The notes: generated by a model not told the origin, from the letters alone. Counted from the stretch's first letter, positions 50,701 to 60,316 are shown. The stretch: DNA of 64,000 nucleotides from Powellomyces hirtus (GCA_025526995.1 JAHLKG010000003.1:992001-1056000); one strand, 5' to 3'. Made by a program: numbers and translations.

Positions 50701-52672
50701 CTTCTGAATCTGACCACAGACTTTCAGACAGCAGCCTACCTTGCAGGTAATACGCGTTGTTGCAGCGTACGCCTTTGGCGATATCTTTGCCATCTTGCGT
50801 GAAAATGACGTCTCCATTCGACTTGAAGAGCACGTCAACGCCTTGATCGTTACATTTCGCTACCGATACAAGATCTCGTCGTAATCCTGGCACATGCAGG
50901 ACTCCGCCCAGCTTGAGCGGATTCGGATAGTTGTTAACTTCTACTTGTACCGTACCTCAAACTGTAGAGGATAGTGATGTTTTGTCAGCAAGCATAACAG
51001 CTCTGACATCACTGTACACGGTTGAGTGATCCAAGGTCTCTTTGTGAGGTGTCATGTGGTCCGTAGCGCCAGAGTCGATGAGTGCTTCATATGGTTGTTC
51101 TTGGCGGACCCAGACATGTAATGCTTCCACAGCATTTGTGCCAACAGCACCATCAGACGACTGCTTCGTCTTGTTCTTCTCCATCTCGGATTTGAGCTTC
51201 TTTAACACTTCGCACTCCTGTGTCCGGTGTTTAGTGTCTCCACAGGCCCAACAACCCGACTTGTGTGATTGGCCTTTGTTTGATGGAGTGGATTCCTTGT
51301 CCTTCTTGCCGTTCGTTGACTTCTCCCCGTGGGTCTTGCCACCCTTTGGTTTCTTAGAGGCGTCAGTGTGTGCGGCACCTTGTGGCGTATCCGTTGAGGT
51401 CCCGCTAGGTTTCTTAGCCATGTTGGCAGCGATCCTGGATGCAGCGGCCTGTAAACTGCTTAAATCAGTTATGTTTTCTTCATTAGCCTGAACCAAGGCC
51501 GCAAGGTCTGGTGTTAGCGCGTTAATGAAGTAATCCTGAAGGACGTAATCCGGTGTCTTCGGCAGAGAGAATGCCAGCATGTTGAACTGAGTGATGTACT
51601 CATCCATGCGGCCTTTGGGACGCAATTCCCGTAATTTCTGCAGCGAATCTCTAGTGTGGTTTCATGGCGCGAAACGCGCCAGAAGGGCGGACCTAAGACC
51701 GGTGTTGGTTCTACCTGAATCAACGTCTTTGAAGTCATGCCACGTCGTAATTTCGTTCCTTTTACTTGGGGAGAGCGACTGCCACCAAGTGTATGCCCAT
51801 CCTGTGAGTTTCGTAGCCACAAAATCCACGAGAAACTCGGGCGGAACCATTTCGTACTTCACAACTGTCTCAATCTTGTTGATGAACGTTCGAAGTTTGA
51901 CCATATTGGATTCCCCATTGTAGGACCCAATATCTTTCAGCGTTCCATCCACGAAAGCCTTCGCACCTCGACTGTCGACGATTTTGGTCGTCACGCTGTG
52001 TATGCTCGATGTCGGTGATGTAGGGCGGCGTTTGATTGGGGAACGTTGATATTCCTGTTGAGCTCCAATCTCCTGATTGTACTCTGTCCACGGTGCAGCA
52101 AACCCGTCGTTGCGAGTGGGTGATGGTGTGCATACGCGCCGTTGCGCCGTACGTACCTGAGGGTTGATCGGGATGTTCACATCCTGATCCATGCGCCATT
52201 TCATTTGGAGCATTTCCGTTAGTTGGGCTAGAGAATTCTCAAGCCGATCTATCCTATCCATGTCCGCCCCACACGGGCGTACATGCACGGTGTTCGCTGA
52301 TTCCCCACTTGGGAATGCCGCTGGAGTACTGTAGCTGATCGTTCTGTGATCATCCGTACTGCTTGATAGGGGACGGGTATCAACCTTGGCATCCCGTCGG
52401 TTGATGTTTCGGGTACGCCCTTCCAATGCGTCATCGCCCTCGTTGGCGTCGACACTCAAAGACGTTGGCTCTGCCAGTGTATCGTTACCGGCAGAGTTCC
52501 CTCCAATGCTTGGTGATGTCCATTCACCAGGCACTCGTGCGCTTTTCTTTGCGGCATGTTCTACAGCTCGTTGTAGTGTATTGGACCCTGGGGTCTTTCG
52601 ACCCACTAGGCGTCTTAGCATACTACGAGTGTACCGGGGGCTCGTTTTGTTGCCTACCATTTCAGGGCTCAT
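47144..52672 (-). pseudogene. E1 Gag-Pol polyprotein frame with two internal TGA codons
   Basis: A single minus-strand frame runs from the ATG inside the PBS (52672; MSPEMVG) through: gag (about 52672-51350), CCHC zinc knuckle CWACGDTKHRTQEC (about 51250), protease DSGATDHMT (about 51060), integrase (HARLGHV, CEACVLGKAARLPF, HSDLQEPF, RTDRGTEYF; about 50700-49850), chromodomain (49580-49729), reverse transcriptase (about 49400-48600, with FVDDLL and LYGLKQSPLLWY) and RNase H (FTDADYAGD, ADIFTKPF; to about 47900). TGA codons at 51662-51664 and 50957-50959 interrupt it without a frame change. The open sequence after RNase H (to 47144) is Pro-rich and probably only the shadow of the antisense gene. 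Confidence 0.88.
49580..49729 (-). other. Chromodomain in E1 pol
   Basis: YTVEEIIDERRSKVHTKEYL and then VKWEGYQEPTWESQ match the HP1/chromovirus chromodomain. The three aromatic-cage positions (Y of YTVE, W and Y of KWEGY) are present. It lies between the integrase C-terminus and reverse transcriptase. In HP1-like proteins this fold binds methyl-lysine on histone H3; here a role in integration targeting is inferred. Confidence 0.85.
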
Positions 52673-52676
52673 AACC
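52663..52676 (-). other. E1 primer-binding site
   Basis: Minus strand GGTTATGAGCCCTG directly abuts the 5' LTR; the same initiator tRNA-Met anticodon-arm complement as in E2 and E3. Its ATG is the first codon of the gag frame. Confidence 0.85.
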
Positions 52677-52917
52677 TGTTGGTCTGAGAGTATCTGGGTA
52701 GATAGTTGAGGAAGCTTTCAGGGTAGTTGACTGAGCAAAACAATGAAGTAACTTAATCTCACTCGATTAGAGAAAAAGAGAAAAGTCCCACCCGATATAT
52801 TAAGTATGGAAGGAAAACTACTTATATCGGAGTTAATCACGTGGTTGCACGTGATCGCATGATACGCCCTGCGATGGCGCAGTTGTGACTCGATGACAGA
52901 GTCTGTACACGCTAACA
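52677..52917 (-). repeat. E1 5' LTR (241 bp)
   Basis: Identical in length to 46742-46982 with six transition differences. Contains two CACGTG hexamers (52838 and 52848) exactly 10 bp apart. Confidence 0.95.
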
Positions 52918-55900
52918 ATTATTACATCCTATCTACTCAGCCATCATCCCAAAGGATCTTTTTGATCTGGACGTCATGCAGGAAGCTGCAATTTGTCAGG
53001 AACAGCTTACCTCAGATAAGGGCGCCCGTGCGCCCAAAACCGAGTCTCACGTTGAGGCTCATGTGATGCATGGTGACCCGGACGCCAACGCCAATGAATA
53101 CGTGCATCGAAAATCGTGGAAAAAACAACATCGTCACTCAGTTCCAGGGTCTCCCTGTGAACAAACGGGTCATTGGATGAAGGACTGTCCGAAAATGAAG
53201 GATGCGCATGAGCTTCTCAGACAACATCAGCAAGAACCCGCTGCCAAGGCAAACCTCGTTCTGGCAACTAACCACAGATCCTCGCACTCAATTGCTCTTG
53301 ATTCTTGCGCAATGTATCACATCATCAAAGATGCTATCCTTCTCACCAACCTGCGACCCATCCCGGCAGTTCAAATCAGCGTTGCAAACGGCAAAAACCT
53401 CATTGTTCCTCAAGCAGGCATGCTTACTATCAGCAATAATGACACGGATGAAGCTATAGTCTGCGTCGACGTGCTCTACGTACCTGAAGCAAGCCGCAAC
53501 CTGGTTTCCACATCACACTTGAACCAGGAGGGTTATGAAATCACGTTCTTGACTAACGGTTCCTCTATTTTAAAGGACGGCCGCGTCATCCTGCCGCTCC
53601 GCCACAACAGAAATCTGCCATTTGTTGATGGCTATGTTGAAACCACCGCAGCTGCTTTTGCGACCGAAGCTCCACAAAGGACTGCAATGTCTATAAACTA
53701 TGGCATCGAAGCTTTGGGCACATTCGACAACAAGCGTTTCAAGCTGCGAATCTGATCTATTCTCTTGATCTGCCAAACAAAATCGAACCGGAGCACGCGT
53801 TGTGCTCCGGCTGCTCTCTCAGTAAATCCACCTGGCTGCCCTTCAATGGGCAAAACCCTTGACCTGCAACCAAACCTTTTGATCGCATACATTCGGACAT
53901 CCTTGACATGGGCACCAGTCTTCTCTCTCTCTCTGGCACCTGCCACCTCCTCACGTTCATTGACGAATACACACGGTATTCCGTCATCTACCTCCTCAAG
54001 ACCAAAGATCAAACCATTGCTTACTGGCAAAACTATCGCGCGCATGCTGACCATCATCTCGACTGTAAGATCAAGGAGCTGCGCAGTGATAACGGCAGCA
54101 AATACTATCCCCTGCAGGCTGAGCTGCTCGCTGATGGGATTACATTAAACCTTACTCACCCGTACTCATCTCAGCAAAATGGCATTGCTGAACGGTTCAA
54201 CCGTACTCTCATGGGCCAGGTCCGAGCGATTGTTCATGACAGCCGTGCTCCTTTCAAACTTTGGGGAGAGCTTGCTATGGCCGTCAACTATCTGCGTCAA
54301 CGGACGCCATCAACGTCTCTCAACGGAGAGACCCCATACCAACGCTGGTTTGGGACCCCTGCCGATGTATCAAACCTCCGCACCATCTGGAGCAAGGCCT
54401 ATATGCATCAACCTGTGCACCGTCGCACACACCGCAAGCTCGGAGCTCGCGCTGTCGGACCGTTCTGGCTAGTGGGATATCACCCCACTAAACAAGGCAA
54501 CTATTGCCTTTATGATGCATTGACCGATTCAATCATCGATGCACGAGATGTCACAATCAACGAGGCTGATTACATCAGCCCTGTTGCTCAGAGCGACACC
54601 ACTCCCGAATATGTGGTTGAGCGCATCTTGCTCTCTCGCAACGGTGAAGGGGGAGAACAATTCCTTGTCAAGTGGCTTGGCTACAACGAACCAACATGGA
54701 ACCCCCTCAACAACGTCAAGGACTCAGAGGCCCTGACGTGATTCACCGGAATCGAAGATGACGGCACACCCAAAATCGCCGAACTGCATGCTGCATGCAG
54801 CACTGACATTGACGAGCCCGCCACTTACCAGGCGGCAATCAACTCGCCGTATGCGAAAGAGTGGAAACAAACAATTGACACCGAACTCTCATCTCACCAC
54901 ACTAACAAGACGTGGGACACGGATACTATGCAAACACCGCCCGGCACTCACCTTGTTGATTCTAAATGGGTCTTCAACATCAAACACAATGCTGATGGTT
55001 CCATCAAGAAGTTCAAAGCCCGCCTTGTTGCCCGAGGCTTCACGCAGCGTGAAGGCATTGACATCAACAAAACATATGCACCCGTCATCAAGTTTATCAC
55101 CTTACGGGCGCTACTTGCGCTTGCCGCTAAGCTTGACCTTCACGTCCATCAGATGGATGTCATCACCGCGTTTCTCAACGGAGATCTCGTCATAGAGAAC
55201 TGGATGCGGCTTCCAGCCATTGTCGCTGACAATGTTGTCAAACTACGCCGTTCCCTTTACGGCCTTAAACAATCGCCGTGTCTATGGAACAAGGTTCTTG
55301 ACTCCTTCCTTCAACAGCTCGGGTTTTCAGTATCAGAATTTGACACCGCGCTCTATATCAAGCGGACTGACAACACCAAGATTCTAATTGTTGCCATCTA
55401 CGTGGATGATCTCACCATTTTTGCATCAGAGCTCAATGACCTGCTCGCTCTCAAGTTTGCGCTTGCCGAACAGTTCAAGATGGAGGACATGGGGGAGATC
55501 TCTTTCCTTCTTGGTCTTCAGATTACACGCGACCAGTCAAAGTGCTGCATTACCATTGGCCAACAGAAATACATCAAAGACATGATCGACAAGTTTAACC
55601 TTAACGGCATGCGGCCGCATCACATCCCGATGGATCCGAACGTACATCCAAATGCAAACAATGGAGCCGACGCTCTCGACGCATCAGGAATCAAGGAATA
55701 TTAGTCAATCATTGAAACGCTAATGTATCGGATGTTAGGGACTCGCTCCGACCTCATCTACTCCGTCTCTTGCTTATCCCAGTTTCTGGCGACACCGACG
55801 GCCGCACATATGACGGCCGCAAAGAAGGTTTGCGCCTATGCAAACACAACTAGCGATCTCTCTCTTGTCTTCAAAGATGGAGGAGATATCATCGGATACT

Positions 55901-56376
55901 TGGATGCCGACTACGCACGCTGCACGGACACACGCCGCTCAACTTCTGGCTACGTATTCATGCTTAACGGAGCTGCCATTTCATGGAAGTCACAATGTCA
56001 AAAATCAACGGCGTTATCCACAGCAGAAGCAGAATACATTGCACTCGCGGAATGCGCGAAGGAAGCACTCTGGATCCAGGGTCTCCTATCTGAACTGTCA
56101 GCAATGGAACAGACAGCAGTTCTCATTTATGAGGACAATCAGGCCGCCATTAAGCTTGCTGCCAATCCAATGCATCACCAACGAACCAAACACCCTGACG
56201 TCCGTTATCACTTCCTGCGAGACCTCATTGGTAACGAGCGCATTCACCTACAGTACATTGAGTCCAAGCTCATGGTTGCTGATGCCTTGACAAAACCACT
56301 ACCTCGCCCATTACTTGACAATCTGCGACACCGGACTGGACTCCAAACAAAACCAGATTACGCCAATTTTCATTGA
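52918..56376 (+). pseudogene. E2 gag C-terminus and pol remnant
   Basis: Continues E2 after the E1 insertion. A degraded zinc knuckle (CEQTGHWMKDCP, about 53153; first Cys pair lost), protease LDSCAMYH (about 53305; catalytic DSG now DSC), a frameshifted pre-integrase stretch (53757-53900), then integrase (FIDEYTRYSV, RSDNGSKYY, HPYSSQQNGIAERF), a chromodomain (54610-54738), TGA 54739-54741, reverse transcriptase (LVARGFTQREGIDINKTYAP, LYGLKQSP, YVDDLTIFA), TAG 55702-55704 and RNase H (YLDADYA, STAEAEYIAL, DALTKPLPRP) ending at TGA 56374-56376. Copia domain order is clear; the element cannot be autonomous now. Confidence 0.88.
54610..54738 (+). other. Chromodomain in E2 pol
   Basis: YVVERILLSRNGEGGEQFLV then KWLGYNEPTWNP matches the chromodomain core with all three cage aromatics (Y, W, Y). 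It occupies the same site as in E1, after integrase and before reverse transcriptase, and is cut by TGA at 54739. E1 and E2 are otherwise clearly different families by LTR and gag. Confidence 0.82.
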
Positions 56377-56394
56377 TATACACCCGCCGTAAAT

Positions 56395-56835
56395 TTAGTT
56401 GAAATACACCCGCCGCAACCACCATCTCAATCGACAATCCGACTTGTTGCATTTTGGGCAGCGTATTTCTCCACTCTGATGCACCAGACCCCGTGAACAG
56501 CTCTCACACAGAAAACAGGGGTTTCTTTCTCCACAGGCGTGCGGCGTCTGACAGTCTTTCTTTTCGAAACACCTATCACACCGCCTTCTCGTTACTTTTC
56601 CTTCAAAGGGGTTAACCCACTGCTTTCTGTGCAATGCAAGATATCCATACCCTGAAACCAGCACAACACAGCTCTTTCCCTACCTGCAGATAACACATCT
56701 ACGTGCAGCATTGTCGGGTGTCACCCAAATGTACTTTAAACACCGGAAGCACAGCAGGTGCCCACAGTCCCCACAGAATTCGGCATTTCGAAAAAGGCAA
56801 ACAGGACACTTCGGAGCTCGACCGTCTTGGGGCAT
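56395..56835 (-). CDS. Antisense RING/cysteine-rich gene of E2, copy A (127 aa)
   Basis: Opposite in strand to E2, between pol (stop 56376) and the 3' LTR (56860). Exon 1 56835-56684, intron 56683-56627 (57 nt, GT-AG), exon 2 56626-56395. Exon 1 encodes a C3HC4 RING: CPVC ... CGHLLCFRC ... CVIC. Exon 2 adds a second metal-binding module: CDRC, HAC, CFLCESC, CPKC, then SDCRLRWW. The ATG is only 25 bp from the LTR edge, so transcription must begin inside the LTR. RING proteins are usually E3 ubiquitin ligases; that role here is inferred. An antisense position would let the intron survive retrotransposition. Confidence 0.65.
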
Positions 56836-56859
56836 GTTTGGTCCCCAAAGTCGGGGGAG

Positions 56860-57118
56860 TGTTGAGAGTGGACTTTTGAGATAAACCTGTCAAATCGACA
56901 GCGCTCCAAAACTCCACGTGACTTCCGCTGCACAATGGTGTTTCATCTGACCACGTATGCTTAGATAGCTTGCACAGCCACTTTTCCTTCTTCTCATTAG
57001 CGCAGATCTTCTTTTCACCATTTACATAGAACAACGATACAATCATACCACTGTCATTGAGAGTGTCGAGCTAGCTTTCCTCTGTTGCACTACACCTTAA
57101 CCGGACCTATGCACAACA
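56860..57118 (+). repeat. E2 3' LTR (copy A)
   Basis: Starts TGTTGAGAGTGG after polypurine GTCGGGGGAG and ends ATGCACAACA. Confidence 0.88.
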
Positions 57119-57224
57119 GACAAAACCGCTACCTTGCCCATTACTTGACGATCTGCGACACCGGACTGGACTCCAAACAAAACCAGATTACACCAAATTT
57201 AATTGATATACACCCGCTGTAAAT

Positions 57225-57662
57225 CTAGTTGAAATACACCTGCCGCATCCACCATCTCAATTGACAATCTGACTTGTTGCATTTTGGGCAGTGTATTTCT
57301 CCACTCCAATGCACCAGATCCTGTGAACAGCTCCCACACAGAGAACAGGGGTCATCACGCCCACAGGCGTGCAGCGTTTGACAGTCCTTTATTGTATGAC
57401 ACCTTGAACACCGCCTTCTTGTTTCTTCCCCTTCAAAGAGGTTAACCCACAGCTTTCTGTGCAATACGAAACATCAGTACCCTGTAACCAGCACAACGGA
57501 GCTCCTCCCTCACCTGCAGATAACACATCCGCGTACAATGTTGTCAGCTGTCACCAAAACGTATTTAAAACACCGGAAGCACAGCAGGTGTCTGCAGCTT
57601 CCACAGAAATTGGCATTGGGGTCAAGACAAACAGGACACTTTGGAGCTTGCGCGCGTTGCAT
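57225..57662 (-). CDS. Antisense RING/cysteine-rich gene, copy B (126 aa)
   Basis: Exon 1 57662-57514, intron 57513-57457 (57 nt, as in copy A), exon 2 57456-57225. All zinc-ligand motifs of copy A are kept: CPVC, CRHLLCFRC, CVIC, then CSRC, HACG, CSLCGSC, CPKC, SDCQLRWW. Many other residues differ, yet both frames stay open across both exons, which argues for past selection on the protein. The ATG lies 26 bp from the LTR start. Confidence 0.65.
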
Positions 57663-57687
57663 GTTCTGGTCTCCAAAGTTGGGGGAG

Positions 57688-57950
57688 TGTTGAGTTTGGA
57701 CTTGTGAGATAAACCTGTCAAATCGACAGCGCGCCAAGACTCCACGCCACTTCTGCTGCGCACTGGTGCTTCATTTAACTGCGTATGCTCAGATAGCTTG
57801 CACAGCCACTTTTTCTCCTTCTTAGCGTAGATCTCTTTCCACCCATTGTTTACACTTAACAACAACACAATACAAAGTACCATTGTCATTGAGAGTGTCG
57901 AGCTAGCTTCCCTCTGTTGTACTATACCTTAACCAGACCTACGCACAACA
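57688..57950 (+). repeat. E2-family LTR, copy B
   Basis: Starts TGTTGAGTTTGG after a GGGGGAG purine tract and ends ACGCACAACA. Followed directly by CTATCACAGC, not by a primer-binding site. Confidence 0.85.
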
Positions 57951-57967
57951 CTATCACAGCTCCTGCC

Positions 57968-58010
57968 ATGGCTGAGTCCCCTAAGGACCCTTCTAAATGG
58001 GACACTATTC
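57968..58010 (+). pseudogene. Gag remnant split by E3 (continues at 63050-63180)
   Basis: ATG at 57968 opens MAESPKDPSKWDTI, a Copia gag-like start. When E3 and one target duplication are ignored, the frame continues on the other side as zinc-knuckle sequence CPFCSATNEHNYWNC up to the next LTR at 63181. It is probably an internally deleted gag of another element. Confidence 0.5.
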
Positions 58011-58376
58011 TATTGGAATGTTGAGACTTGCGTACTCAACGTTTGGTCCTTACATTAGATCCTTACTTGGATTCTCCGACTAGAAGGCGTGACCGTCATA
58101 CCGGTAACGCTAAGAGCTGAATTGGATCACGTGTGATCACGTGATTGGAGAAAAAGTAGATTAGAACGCTCGAAGCGAGACATTACCGATAAGACTTTAA
58201 GACATAAAATACATTCACATACATTACATCTCCGTGCATCTGACAACGCTACATCGTCAACTGCATCTCAGAAGAGCTCTGTAACCCCCCTTTACGAAGT
58301 ATACTGGAGGCCACATCGAATTCGGCTAATCCTCTGCATTTCCGATAAAGTACTGGAAACGCCGATATCTCCAATA
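58011..58376 (+). repeat. E3 5' LTR (366 bp)
   Basis: Inverted ends TATTGG/CCAATA instead of TG/CA. Contains GATCACGTGTGATCACGTGAT: two CACGTG hexamers (58128, 58138) 10 bp apart. Confidence 0.93.
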
Positions 58377-58390
58377 GGTTATGAGCCCTG
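58377..58390 (+). other. E3 primer-binding site
   Basis: GGTTATGAGCCCTG abuts the LTR, identical to E1 and E2; complementary to the initiator tRNA-Met anticodon arm. Confidence 0.82.
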
Positions 58391-60220
58391 AGACTGGTCG
58401 AATTCGAATCATTCTCCCTTCGTAAAACCTGTAAACTACAAGTCTTCTGTCAAATTCAAGTGCCAAGAAAGTACCGAGCACACCGTCAAGATGCCTACTG
58501 CAAGATCTCCCATTCTAGGAGTGCAGACCCGCCAACAAGCCCGTCAAGCCACACGAGAAGCCCAACGGGGTCCTGACGCTGAAGAAGACGTTAATATCGA
58601 TGCCTCGATCTATCATGATTCCCACGACGCAGATGCCAATGTGGATGAGATGAATCATGGAGAAATTCATGCAGACTCGGCGATAGTACCGTCCAAAGTA
58701 CCGACTGACATTGTCATGCAAATTCTGCAGAGGTTCAAGATGGAAATCGACGAAAAGCTCGACCATCGGATGGACAGGTTGGAGAGGACTTTATTGACTA
58801 GTTCAAACCCTCTCGCTACAGCAACTTCCCATCAACAACCCAAGAAGTACGAAAAGCCTCATATCGGTGGTCATCCTACGACCGTTTCACCGATGAGAAG
58901 CCCAAAAGCGGGCCTTGAGTACCCTTTTCTACATCAACACATTACTCACGGCGAAGTTGAAGCCCCAGTTGCCCCTCACTTTCGTCCGTCTTCCCCAATG
59001 GAGAGCACAACAACTACGAGCAGCAGAAAGAGCAATGATCGAGACGCACAACGTACATCATTCGCATACTTCAAATCTGCAATCGATGCAGTATCTACAT
59101 TCGACGGGACGGGAAATCTCTCAAAACTCGCCGACTTCGTCGATCAACTTACTCTAATCTTTCGCCTAAAACCTGTATCTGAAGAAGAACAACTCTCATT
59201 CATCTTCACGAAGCTCTCTGGCGAAGCAAAACAATGGTATCGTAATCACCAGAAAGATGCCGAACAAGGGATGGTGGAGCCCATCACGGATTGGGAATCC
59301 TTCAAGCCTCCCTTCCTCTCGCGTTACCAACCAAGCGATCACGAAGAAACTTTGCTCACTCAACTTGAAAGACTCCGACAAGGAAGTCATTCCATCTCGC
59401 AGTACAATACCTCATTCACGAAGATCACAAGTCAAATCCCCTTGAAGGTGCCGTTCAAAATCTACAAGTGGTTTTACCTTCGCGGAATGAATGAACATCA
59501 TGCAGAGCTTGTCAGAACTCAAAGTTTCAAGGATCTCCATGGCCTCATGGCAGCTGCCAAGCGTCTGGATAACGGAAGCAACAAGAGTAACCAAAACAAC
59601 CGTTTCGCCAAGAAGAGCGAAAACATCGCGCTTGAAGCCCAACCTTCAAAGAAAGATGGCTCAAGTCACAAGAAGACCGACACGAAGAAGACCACAGACT
59701 CGAAGAAAAGACAGAACTTCCCCTGTTGGTTATGCAATTCGAATGAACATACCCCATTCAATTGTCCCCTCAAAGCCAAGGCAGTCGAAGCCTTAAAACC
59801 CGCTGCTAATGCCAACATTGCAGAAGCACATAACGCCACCACATTGGCTTACCTGGATTCGGGCTGCTCACAGCACATGACAAATGACATTTCCATTCTC
59901 GAATCCTACGAAGAGCACTCAGCGCGCGTCAGATTTGGAAACAATGCCTTTCTCGATGCCAAAGCGAAAGGGAACGCTATCTTGAAGCTTCCAGATGGAG
60001 ATGTACCACTCACCGATGTTCTCTACGTTCCGAAACTCGCCAAAACTCTCATCTCGGTCTCCGCACTCGCAAAAGATGGAAAGAGAGTCACCTTTGAAGA
60101 TGAGAGCGCTATCATTCAAGACTGCAATGGCACTACGAATGACATCACCATACCTCTCGTTCGAGGAATGTATCACATCTCGCCAACTCCGATGGCTTTC
60201 GTTACTCAAACTCGCTCAAG

Positions 60221-60316
60221 GACAAATGCGTCCAATGTACCAACACACGCGTCGAAAAATACACCTACCAAATTGACAAAATGGACAAATGCGTCCAATG
60301 TACCGACACACGCGTC
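60221..60316 (+). repeat. 34-bp direct repeat in E3
   Basis: Copies at 60221-60254 and 60283-60316 differ at two bases and encode the repeated peptide TNASNVPTHAS between protease and integrase. Confidence 0.85.

Larger units (their letters stand above)
46742..52917 (-). mobile_element. E1: complete Ty1/Copia retrotransposon with chromodomain and antisense gene
   Basis: Two 241-bp LTRs (46742-46982, 52677-52917; TGTT...AACA) flank a 5.7-kb interior on the minus strand. A perfect 5-bp target duplication ATTAT (46737-46741 and 52918-52922) marks one insertion event. The PBS lies at 52663-52676 and the polypurine tract at 46983-46991 (minus-strand GAGTGGGGG). The LTRs differ at six positions (about 2.5%), all transitions. 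One frame spans gag-protease-integrase-chromodomain-RT-RNase H with two TGA codons. It is nested in E2 in opposite orientation. Confidence 0.95.
45308..57118 (+). mobile_element. E2: decayed Ty1/Copia retrotransposon with chromodomain and antisense RING gene, interrupted by E1
   Basis: LTRs at 45308-45571 and 56860-57118 (TGTTGAG...CACAACA), PBS at 45572, polypurine tract GTCGGGGGAG at 56850-56859. The internal order gag, protease, integrase, chromodomain, reverse transcriptase, RNase H is Copia-type. It is broken by several stops and frameshifts, by E1 (46742-52917) and by an unassigned segment before E1. An antisense RING gene lies between pol and the 3' LTR. No matching target duplication was found: 45303-45307 is CATTC, 57119 onward is GACAA. 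Confidence 0.88.
57119..57950 (+). mobile_element. Truncated 3' end of a second E2-family element
   Basis: Starts abruptly with sequence homologous to the E2 RNase H end (as at about 56294), continues through a second antisense RING gene and ends in another LTR (57688-57950). The LTR-internal-LTR-partial internal-LTR layout suggests unequal recombination or a nested partial copy. Confidence 0.8.

Noticed and set aside
50930..51664. E1 TGA codons as programmed gag-pol readthrough signals
   Set aside because: One lies inside gag before the zinc knuckle and the other just after the protease motif, not at a gag/pol junction; mutation is simpler.
52900..52990. Separate small gene starting near 52976
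   Set aside because: The sequence is the continuation of E2 gag/protease interrupted by E1, as the ATTAT duplication shows.
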